Source: CAZVFE01 sp964626405 (lineage in GTDB: Bacteria > Bacteroidota > Bacteroidia > Cytophagales > Spirosomataceae). From it: a DNA stretch of 10,798 nt. Below, piece by piece: positions 1-5,837 of this stretch. The DNA is taken from the NCBI GenBank assembly GCA_964626405.1, contig CAZVFE010000057.1, forward strand, positions 1 to 10,798. Reading direction: 5' to 3'. Position numbers and translations under genes: made by a program. Every line of letters starts with the position of its first letter. Positions within the stretch are counted from its first letter, which is position 1. A model generated the notes under the pieces. It saw nothing but the letters and a program-made list of their open reading frames with translations. It ran no database searches and was not told the origin of the DNA.

Positions 1-3
1 CTC

Positions 4-17
4 TTCACTATTCACTA
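4..17. repeat. Two tandem copies of heptamer TTCACTA at the nrdB 3' end
   Basis: The heptamer TTCACTA occurs twice head to tail at 4-10 and 11-17. On the minus strand it reads TAGTGAA twice, and the first TAG is the stop codon of nrdB. The array may continue to the left of the window, but the three bases visible there (CTC) already differ from the unit. Two copies of a 7-mer is weak evidence, so this may be chance or the edge of a short intergenic repeat. Confidence 0.35.
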
Positions 18-992
18 AAAGTCCTCATCCATAGAGAATCCCATTGATTCTCTGTCAGACGTAACTCCTGATTTTTGATATTCTGCAACGCGCTTTTCGA
101 AGAAATTTGTTTTTCCTTGTAATGAAATTAATTCCATGAAATCAAATGGATTCTTCGCACCATAATGCTTTTTGCAACCTAATGCATCTAATAATCTATC
201 AGCAACAAATTCAATATACTGACACATTAATTCAGCATTCATACCAATTAATGAAACTGGTAGAGCGTCTGTAACAAATTCTTTTTCAATTTCTACAGCA
301 TTAAGGATAATATCTTTAATTCTTTCCTCAGAAATCTTATTTTTTAAGTGATCATTGTATAATAAACAGGCAAAGTCGCAATGCAAACCTTCATCTCTTG
401 AGATTAATTCATTAGAGAAGGATAAACCTGGCATTAAACCTCTTTTCTTCAACCAGAAAATTGAACAGAATGAACCAGAAAAGAAAATTCCTTCAACAGC
501 AGCAAATGCAATTAATCTTTCAGTGAAATTTTCACTTTCAATCCATTTTAAAGCCCAATCAGCTTTTTTCTTTACACAATCAATCGTATCAATTGCGTTT
601 AATAAACGATTTTTTTCCTTTGGATCTCCAATATAGGTGTCAATCAATAAAGAATAGGTTTCTGAATGGATATTTTCCATCATAATTTGGAATCCATAGA
701 AACATTTTGCTTCAGCATATTGAACCTCACTTAAGAAATTTACCGCTAAGTTTTCATTTACAATCCCGTCTGAAGCTGCAAAAAATGCCAAAACGTGTGA
801 AATAAAATGACGTTCACCATCATTTAATTTCTTCCAATCAGTAAGATCTTGAGATAAATCTATCTCCTCAGCAGTCCAAAAAGAAGCCTCAGCTTTTTTA
901 TAAAACTGCCAAATATCATCATGTTCAATTGGGAATAGTACGAATCGGTTTGGGTCTTCAATTAATAACGGTTCTGTAACTGTTTGCGACAT
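15..992 (-). CDS. nrdB: Ribonucleoside-diphosphate reductase, class Ia small (beta, R2) subunit
   Basis: This is the radical-generating subunit that, with NrdA, reduces ribonucleoside diphosphates to deoxyribonucleotides in the cytoplasm. It has 325 residues, all ferritin-like R2 fold. The di-iron ligands are all present: D75 (ASDGIVNENL), E106 and H109 (MENIHS), E167 (AAVEGIFFSGSF), and E201 and H204 (SRDEGLHC). The radical tyrosine is Y113 and the radical-transfer tryptophan is W39. Y305 lies exactly 20 residues from the C-terminus, as Y370 does in mouse R2. The C-terminus (FSMDEDF) is the peptide that docks on NrdA. Long blocks match mammalian R2 almost word for word, more than they match E. 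coli NrdB; this comparison is from memory of those proteins. The ATG at 992 is the natural start and gives a short leader before PNRFVLFPI. The gene follows the biotin operon on the same strand after 133 bases and probably has its own promoter. nrdA is not in the window and may lie downstream, to the left of base 1. Confidence 0.97.
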   Translation of the reverse strand: MSQTVTEPLLIEDPNRFVLFPIEHDDIWQFYKKAEASFWTAEEIDLSQDLTDWKKLNDGERHFISHVLAFFAASDGIVNENLAVNFLSEVQYAEAKCFYGFQIMMENIHSETYSLLIDTYIGDPKEKNRLLNAIDTIDCVKKKADWALKWIESENFTERLIAFAAVEGIFFSGSFCSIFWLKKRGLMPGLSFSNELISRDEGLHCDFACLLYNDHLKNKISEERIKDIILNAVEIEKEFVTDALPVSLIGMNAELMCQYIEFVADRLLDALGCKKHYGAKNPFDFMELISLQGKTNFFEKRVAEYQKSGVTSDRESMGFSMDEDF

Positions 993-1049
993 AACTTTTA
1001 AGATTTTATTGGGATAATAAATTGATTGTCTAAAATACTAATAGATGCT

Positions 1050-1057
1050 CAAAATTA
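1050..1057 (-). promoter_or_regulatory. Possible -7 box for nrdB (TAATTTTG)
   Basis: On the minus strand the box TAATTTTG matches the Bacteroidota sigma-A -7 consensus TAnnTTTG in full. It lies 57 bases before the nrdB ATG, implying a leader of about 50 bases. No TTG sits at the expected distance of about 19-20 bases upstream; the nearest is only 10 bases away. In AT-rich DNA such a box can arise by chance, so this is tentative. Confidence 0.28.
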
Positions 1058-1125
1058 AAAATTAAATCAACATTAAATTCTAATTTTTCTTGCAATATTT
1101 TATACTAAATTCAAGCTAAATTGTT

Positions 1126-2427
1126 TTAAGATTTCTTGAGAAAATTTTCAATCATAGAATAGATGACGGTATAGACCTTTTTTAGTTCTTCATTAGAAAT
1201 AATATAGGGTGGTAATAAATAAATGGTATTACCTAATGGTCTAATCAAAACTCCATTTTTCAAACAAAAATTATAAGCAATATCTCGTATTGGATTTAAA
1301 TAATTTGAATCCAATTCATTCATTATCTCAAAGGCAATTATCGTGCCCTTGATTCTTACATTTTGGATATTTGAATAAGAAGATAATTTTTCTTTTTCTT
1401 GAATATGAAATTCATGGATCCGTTGAATATTCGCCATCGTTTCAGGCCTCTCCATTAAATCTAAACTTGCCAATGCTGCTGCACAGGTTAATGGATTCCC
1501 TGAAAAAGAATGTGAATGGAAAAAAGTTTTTCTTCTATCTTCAGACAAAAATGAATCATAAATTTTGTCTTGACAAAGGGTGAGCCCCATCGCCATTACC
1601 CCTCCCGTTAATCCCTTGGATAAACACATTATATCCGGTTTGGTTTCTATATAATCAGAAGCAAAAAACTTTCCTAACCTTCCAAAACCCGTCATGATTT
1701 CATCAGCGATTGTTAATAAGCCATATTTTTTTGCAATCGTTAAATACTCCTCTAAGGCTTTTTCTGAATACATATTCATTCCACCAGCACCCTGTACCAA
1801 TGGTTCATATATAAATGCTGCATAAGAATCATCCTTGGAAAGAATTTCTTCCATTTTTTTGGCACAATCTCCTTCCTTGGAAGGGTCAGGCAGAAATTCT
1901 ACTTCAAATAAAAAATCTTCAAATGGAGCATTAAAACTTGAAGGAGTACCTAAACTCATGGCTCCAAATGTATCTCCATGATAAGAATGTTCAAAAGCCA
2001 ATATTTTTTTCTTGGTTGAAATACCTTTATTAAAAAAATATTGAAGCGCCATTTTAATCGCAACCTCAATTGCTGTACTTCCATTATCCGAATAAAAAAC
2101 TTTCTGATAATAGTCGTTCGTTTTTCCTAATATTCTCTCCGCCAATTCAATTGCAGGGGGATGCGTAAATCCAGCAAATATCACATGCTCCAATTCTTTT
2201 GCCTGTTCCGCAATTTTTTGATTAATATAAGCATTAGAATGGCCATGCAAATTTACCCACCAAGAAGAAATGGCATCAATGATGGACTCTCCATTTTCAT
2301 CAATTAAATTTACTCCTTGTCCTTTTACAATGGCAATGGAATAAGGGTCAATTTGATGTTGAGTAAATGGATGCCAAATTACTTTTTTGTCTCTATTGGA
2401 ATAGGATTCTTTCGACTTTCCCTGCAT
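1126..2427 (-). CDS. bioA: Adenosylmethionine-8-amino-7-oxononanoate aminotransferase (DAPA aminotransferase)
   Basis: This PLP enzyme transfers the amino group of S-adenosylmethionine to 7-keto-8-aminopelargonate (KAPA), giving 7,8-diaminopelargonate, the third step of the late biotin pathway. It is 433 residues long, normal for a class III aminotransferase of the BioA type. Visible landmarks are IWHPFTQ (17-23), SSWWVNLHGH (54-63), the phosphate-binding SDNGSTA (113-119), SYHGDTFGAMS (148-158) with Y149 stacking on the cofactor, D242 in ADEIMTGFGR, the PLP lysine K271 in LSKGLTGG, and HSHSFSGNPL (304-313). The W/H pair near the N-terminus and the WW motif separate it from the ornithine aminotransferase found elsewhere in this window. 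The only suitable ATG (2427) lies inside bioD, so the two genes overlap by 35 bases; the distance from this start to IWHP is what E. coli BioA also shows. AGAAGA just before the ATG is at best a weak ribosome site. It is the last gene of the bioF-bioD-bioA operon. Confidence 0.96.
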   Translation of the reverse strand: MQGKSKESYSNRDKKVIWHPFTQHQIDPYSIAIVKGQGVNLIDENGESIIDAISSWWVNLHGHSNAYINQKIAEQAKELEHVIFAGFTHPPAIELAERILGKTNDYYQKVFYSDNGSTAIEVAIKMALQYFFNKGISTKKKILAFEHSYHGDTFGAMSLGTPSSFNAPFEDFLFEVEFLPDPSKEGDCAKKMEEILSKDDSYAAFIYEPLVQGAGGMNMYSEKALEEYLTIAKKYGLLTIADEIMTGFGRLGKFFASDYIETKPDIMCLSKGLTGGVMAMGLTLCQDKIYDSFLSEDRRKTFFHSHSFSGNPLTCAAALASLDLMERPETMANIQRIHEFHIQEKEKLSSYSNIQNVRIKGTIIAFEIMNELDSNYLNPIRDIAYNFCLKNGVLIRPLGNTIYLLPPYIISNEELKKVYTVIYSMIENFLKKS

Positions 2428-3019
2428 ATTCTTCTATCTTTTCTGTATTAAATTCTTCCTCTTCGTTTATTCTTAGGATAAGGGGTAATTCTGTATAATT
2501 TAAAATGAATTTTTCTCCGGAAGAATTTTCCTTGCCATTTATTATTAATCCTAAAATATGGATATTCTCCCTTTTCAATAATTCATAACTTAAAAGGGTA
2601 TGGTTGATACTTCCTAAATAATTTCTACTAACCAATACAACTGGTAGATTTAATTTTTTAATTAAATCTAAATTCGTTTCAGAATCATTTAAAGGCACCA
2701 TAATTCCTCCTGCTAATTCAACTATCGTGGCTCTGTTAGATTCAGGTAAAATAAAATTGTTTAATTCTATTTTTCTGTTTTCTAATTCTGCAGCAGTATG
2801 TGGAGATAATGGATTAATGAAATTATAGCTTGATTCAAAAAATTCTCCCTCTGTTTTTCCAACTAATTTTCCAACATTAATCGTATCTGAATCATCCAAA
2901 TTCCCTGATTGAACCGGCTTCCAATAATTAGAATTCAAGGCCTTTACCAAAATGGAAGAAGCAATTGTCTTTCCAATTTCAGTTCCTATTCCTGCAACTA
3001 TAAATCCTTTAAATTTCAT
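2393..3019 (-). CDS. bioD: Dethiobiotin synthetase
   Basis: This ATP-dependent carboxylase closes the ureido ring of 7,8-diaminopelargonate to make dethiobiotin, the substrate of BioB. The 208 residues are slightly shorter than E. coli BioD. The modified P-loop is GIGTEIGKT (10-18) with K17 and T18; K34 and S38 in WKPVQSG are the substrate and CO2-binding positions; D45 fits the Mg/ATP-binding aspartate; E101 lies in VELAGGIMVPL; and LGSINHTLLS (135-144) is a family signature. Two motif positions differ from the textbook form: GTDTEVGKT appears as GIGTEIGKT, and the usual EGAGG appears as ELAGG. The first is common among relatives as far as I recall; the second I would check. The ATG at 3019 overlaps the end of bioF by 11 bases, and its own end overlaps bioA by 35, so translation of the three genes is probably coupled. 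Confidence 0.95.
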   Translation of the reverse strand: MKFKGFIVAGIGTEIGKTIASSILVKALNSNYWKPVQSGNLDDSDTINVGKLVGKTEGEFFESSYNFINPLSPHTAAELENRKIELNNFILPESNRATIVELAGGIMVPLNDSETNLDLIKKLNLPVVLVSRNYLGSINHTLLSYELLKRENIHILGLIINGKENSSGEKFILNYTELPLILRINEEEEFNTEKIEEYAGKVERILFQ

Positions 3020-4127
3020 TTTCTAATTGGGTAATTAAATTTTTCAAGTCCTTTTTATCATGATTTGCTTTTAGACAAATTCTGATTCTCTCCATCCCTT
3101 TAGGAACTGTTGGATAAACAATTGGTTTTACTATAAATCCATTTTTTTGCGCAATTTCTGCTTTTTTTCTCACATTTTCATTTCCCGGACAAACATAAGA
3201 TTGAATGGCAGAATTCGATTTTAACCAATATTTCTTTTGAATATTTGATTTGAAAAACGCAATATTATCAAATAATTTTTTTCTATTCTCCCTAAGTTTT
3301 GGTAATAATTCCAAAGTAAATAATAAGGATTGTACAGATTTAGGAGATAAAGAAGTACTATAAATCAAAGATCTGGAAAAATTTATTAAATAAGATTTGA
3401 TAATCTGATTCGTCAAGACAATTGCTCCATGGTTTCCCCAAGCTTTTCCAAAAGTAATTATTCGAACAAAAATTTCTTTTTCAATATTTAGGTCTACTGC
3501 TAAACCTTCTCCGTTTGGGCCATATACCCCACCGCTATGGGCTTCATCTAAAATGATAGCAGCATCAAATTTTTTGGAAATTTCCACAATTTCTTTGAGG
3601 GGGGCATGATCTCCATCCATGGAATATAAGGCTTCGATTATAATCCAAATCTTTTTTCCAAGGGGGATAGATTTTAATTTTTCATTTAAATCTTCTAGAT
3701 CATTATGCTTAAAAATTATTTTATTTGCCTTGGAAAGGGATATTCCATCTATGATGGAAGCATGATTTAATTCATCTGATAATATATAATCCTCTTTATT
3801 ACATAAGGCTTGGATGACCCCAATATTTGCGGCATAACCACTGTTAAATAAAAGTCCGGATTCAGAATGATGAAATTTCGCAGCTAATTTCTCAAATTCC
3901 TCATGAATAGGATGATTCCCAGAAAGTAAACGAGATCCAGAAGAACCGTAACTATAATCTTGATTAATTTCTTTGAATTTAGTTTGAATTAATTCTGTCT
4001 CAATTAAAGATAAATAATCATTGGAAGTAAAATCAACCCCATGGTTGTGAATTTCCATAGTCCGTAATAAACCATCAGAATTTCTTTTCTCCAATATCAA
4101 TCTGAAATCTTCAATTCGCTCCTTCAT
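3009..4127 (-). CDS. bioF: 8-amino-7-oxononanoate synthase (KAPA synthase)
   Basis: This PLP enzyme condenses a pimeloyl thioester with L-alanine, releasing CO2, to give 8-amino-7-oxononanoate; it opens the biotin pathway section encoded here. It belongs to the alpha-oxoamine synthase family. From the ATG at 4127 it has 372 residues. Counting from that ATG, landmarks are FTSNDYLSL (33-41), GSSGSRLLSGNHPIHEEFE (61-79), NSGYAANIG (95-103), H122 in SDELNHASIIDG, D194 in ILDEAHSGGVYGPNGEG, the PLP lysine K228 in TFGKAWGNHGA, and the C-terminal RIRICLKANH. A longer reading frame begins at a TTG (4145), but the six residues it adds (INFVD between TTG and ATG) fall on a perfect -7 promoter box, so I prefer the ATG. 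KBL and SPT share the fold; the position at the head of a bioF-bioD-bioA operon settles BioF. It is divergent from rho. Confidence 0.94.
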   Translation of the reverse strand: MKERIEDFRLILEKRNSDGLLRTMEIHNHGVDFTSNDYLSLIETELIQTKFKEINQDYSYGSSGSRLLSGNHPIHEEFEKLAAKFHHSESGLLFNSGYAANIGVIQALCNKEDYILSDELNHASIIDGISLSKANKIIFKHNDLEDLNEKLKSIPLGKKIWIIIEALYSMDGDHAPLKEIVEISKKFDAAIILDEAHSGGVYGPNGEGLAVDLNIEKEIFVRIITFGKAWGNHGAIVLTNQIIKSYLINFSRSLIYSTSLSPKSVQSLLFTLELLPKLRENRKKLFDNIAFFKSNIQKKYWLKSNSAIQSYVCPGNENVRKKAEIAQKNGFIVKPIVYPTVPKGMERIRICLKANHDKKDLKNLITQLENEI

Positions 4128-4132
4128 ATCTA

Positions 4133-4140
4133 CAAAATTA
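4133..4140 (-). promoter_or_regulatory. -7 box (TAATTTTG) abutting the bioF start codon
   Basis: The minus strand reads TAATTTTG, then TAGAT, then the bioF ATG at 4127. The box is a full match to the Bacteroidota -7 consensus. With a start site 4-7 bases downstream, the transcript would begin at or next to the ATG, that is, leaderless or nearly so. No TTG is found about 20 bases upstream, so only one promoter element supports it. Confidence 0.33.
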
Positions 4141-4202
4141 ATCAAATGGGATTAATACTTGGTTAATTTATCAATTACTTGGATAAAAATTTATTCAAAA
4201 AC

Positions 4203-4233
4203 TTGACAAATTCATATTTTGGCAGTAAACTTG
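4203..4233 (+). promoter_or_regulatory. Candidate rho promoter (TTG - 20 bases - TAAACTTG)
   Basis: TTG (4203-4205, within TTGACA) is followed after exactly 20 bases by TAAACTTG (4226-4233), which matches the Bacteroidota -33/-7 pattern TTG...TAnnTTTG with one mismatch in the second element. Of the promoter candidates in this window it is the only one with both elements at a proper spacing. Transcription would start near 4238-4240 and leave a leader of about 130 bases before the rho ATG. Confidence 0.48.
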
Positions 4234-4235
4234 TA

Positions 4236-4259
4236 GAATATTCCCCATCGGAATTATTC
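4236..4259 (+). promoter_or_regulatory. Hairpin at the 5' end of the rho leader
   Basis: GAATATTCC (4236-4244) can pair with GGAATTATTC (4250-4259), leaving a CCATC loop and one bulged T. The right arm is also part of an 11-base palindrome, GGAATTATTCC (4250-4260). It lies right at the predicted transcription start of rho and within the rho/bioF divergent region, so it could be an mRNA structure or a DNA operator for either gene. rho is commonly autoregulated in its leader in other bacteria; that link is inference here. Confidence 0.4.
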
Positions 4260-4325
4260 CACAATTATTTATTATACAAAAAAATTTCTAATATTTTCTC
4301 GAATTAAATACTAAATCCAGAAAGG

Positions 4326-4341
4326 AATTAGAAGCCTAATT
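4326..4341 (+). promoter_or_regulatory. Small perfect inverted repeat in the rho leader
   Basis: AATTAG (4326-4331) and CTAATT (4336-4341) form a perfect 6-base inverted repeat around the loop AAGC, ending 26 bases before the rho ATG. The stem has a single G:C pair, so it is weak as RNA structure. It carries no T-run and is not a terminator. Confidence 0.28.
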
Positions 4342-4367
4342 AAAGTATTTTATTATCCTAAAACTTA

Positions 4368-5837
4368 ATGGAAAAAAAATCAACAAGACCTAGAAAGGGC
4401 AGTGAAGAAAAAGAAATTCAAGATGCTCCAAAACCCAAAAGAGCGAGAATAAAACGTGCAACTAAAGAGGATTCCTCTGAAGAATTGAGTTTTGGTGCCA
4501 ATAATTCTGAAGAAAATACTCAGGAAGTAGATAATAGTCCAATCATCCAAGATGATGCTCCAATAGATTTTGATGGCATTGAAGTAGAGGAAGAATTTGT
4601 AGATACTTCATTTATCACTGATGAAGAACCTGAACAAGGTGAGGCTGTAAAGAAAACGGAAAAAAAGGAAGTTTCTACGAAAGAGAAGAAGAATAATTAT
4701 AATTCAGTAATTAAGGAATTAGATGGATTAATTGAAAATCAAGGTGTTTTAGAAATTATGCAAGAAGGAGGATATGGCTTTATGCGTTCCCCTGATTATA
4801 ATTATTTAGCATCTCCAGATGATATTTATGTTTCACCTGCACAAATTAAAATGTTTGGATTAAAAACAGGTGATACAATTAAAGGAACAATTCGTCCACC
4901 CAAAGAAGGAGAGAAATATTTTGCTTTATTAAAAGTAGAATCTGTGAATGGTAAGACTACCGATGAAATTCGTGATAGAATTAATTTTGAGTATCTAACC
5001 CCATTATTTCCTGAAGAAAAATTAAATCTTTTTACTAGACCTTCTAATTATTCTACAAGAGTTTTAGATTTGTTTGCTCCAATTGGTAAGGGACAAAGAG
5101 GAATGATTGTAGCCCAGCCGAAAACAGGTAAAACGGTTTTATTGAAAGATATTGCTAATGCAATTTCTGAAAATCATCCAGAGGTTTATTTAATTATTTT
5201 ATTGATAGATGAGCGTCCGGAAGAGGTTACAGATATGCAACGTTCTGTAAGAGCGGAGGTTATTTCTTCAACTTTTGATGAACAAGCTGAAAGACATGTG
5301 AAGGTTTCAAGCATGGTTTTAGAAAAAGCTAAGAGAATGGTTGAATCTGGGCATGATGTAGTTATTTTATTGGATTCTATCACTCGTTTAGCCAGAGCGT
5401 ATAATACTGTTGTTCCATCTTCGGGTAAGATATTATCTGGAGGTGTGGATGCAAATGCTCTTCATAAACCAAAAAGATTCTTTGGAGCGGCAAGAAATGT
5501 AGAAAATGGAGGATCTTTAACCATTATTGCTACAGCCTTGATAGAAACTGGTTCTAAAATGGACGAAGTTATCTTTGAGGAATTCAAAGGTACAGGTAAT
5601 ATGGAACTTCAATTGGATAGAAAACTTTCCAATAAGCGTGTATATCCTGCTATTGATGTAATGGCATCTGGAACCCGAAGAGAAGATTTATTGATGGATC
5701 CTGCTGCATTACAACGTGTTTGGATTTTAAGAAAACATATGGCTGATATGACTTCCGTTGAATCGATGGAATTCTTGTTACAGCAAATGAATGGTACAAA
5801 ATCAAATGAGGAATTCTTGGCTTCAATGAATCGTTAA
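4368..5837 (+). CDS. rho: Transcription termination factor Rho, lacking the N-terminal Rho_N bundle
   Basis: Rho is the hexameric RNA-dependent ATPase/helicase that ends transcription of untranslated RNA. This copy has 489 residues. Residues 1 to about 110 are low-complexity and probably disordered: a basic patch KPKRARIKR (22-30), then a strongly acidic stretch (about 34-92), then a Lys-rich segment (95-110). The cold-shock-like RNA-binding domain follows, with GYGFMR (135-140) as its RNP motif and SPDDIYVSPAQI (149-160). The ATPase core has the P-loop AQPKTGKT (249-256, K255), LIDERPEEVTDMQRS (279-293), Walker B with D336 in ILLDSITR, the Q-loop LSGGVDANAL (356-365), the R-loop region TGSKMDE (394-400), FKGTGNMELQLDR (406-418) and SGTRRED with the likely arginine finger at R437 or R438. 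All catalytic parts look intact. What is missing is the helical Rho_N bundle that normally precedes the RNA-binding domain: a stop (4359-4361) sits just before the ATG in this frame and the other upstream frames are also closed. Its end overlaps rocD on the other strand by four bases. Confidence 0.97.
   Translation: MEKKSTRPRKGSEEKEIQDAPKPKRARIKRATKEDSSEELSFGANNSEENTQEVDNSPIIQDDAPIDFDGIEVEEEFVDTSFITDEEPEQGEAVKKTEKKEVSTKEKKNNYNSVIKELDGLIENQGVLEIMQEGGYGFMRSPDYNYLASPDDIYVSPAQIKMFGLKTGDTIKGTIRPPKEGEKYFALLKVESVNGKTTDEIRDRINFEYLTPLFPEEKLNLFTRPSNYSTRVLDLFAPIGKGQRGMIVAQPKTGKTVLLKDIANAISENHPEVYLIILLIDERPEEVTDMQRSVRAEVISSTFDEQAERHVKVSSMVLEKAKRMVESGHDVVILLDSITRLARAYNTVVPSSGKILSGGVDANALHKPKRFFGAARNVENGGSLTIIATALIETGSKMDEVIFEEFKGTGNMELQLDRKLSNKRVYPAIDVMASGTRREDLLMDPAALQRVWILRKHMADMTSVESMEFLLQQMNGTKSNEEFLASMNR

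Noticed and set aside
355..636. Open frame of 93 codons on the plus strand opposite nrdB
   Set aside because: It lies wholly antisense to a strongly conserved gene and its translation resembles no known protein.
993..1125. Terminator after bioA or NrdR box before nrdB
   Set aside because: No stem with a following T-run was found, only weak CTTG/CAAG pairing, and no pair of NrdR-like boxes.
1371..1583. Open frame of 70 codons on the plus strand inside bioA
   Set aside because: It is antisense to conserved bioA sequence, low in complexity and has no start signals.
4128..4145. TTG at 4145 as the bioF start
   Set aside because: An ATG six codons later is a better initiator, and the added codons coincide with a -7 promoter box.
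4128..4367. BirA-type or BioR-type operator for the biotin operon
   Set aside because: TTGACAAATT and GTAAACTTG look suggestive, but no paired TTGTnAAC/GTTnACAA or TTATmTATAA arrangement is present.
5186..5383. Open frame of 65 codons on the minus strand inside rho
   Set aside because: It is antisense to the most conserved part of the Rho ATPase core; the frame is open as a by-product of that codon use.
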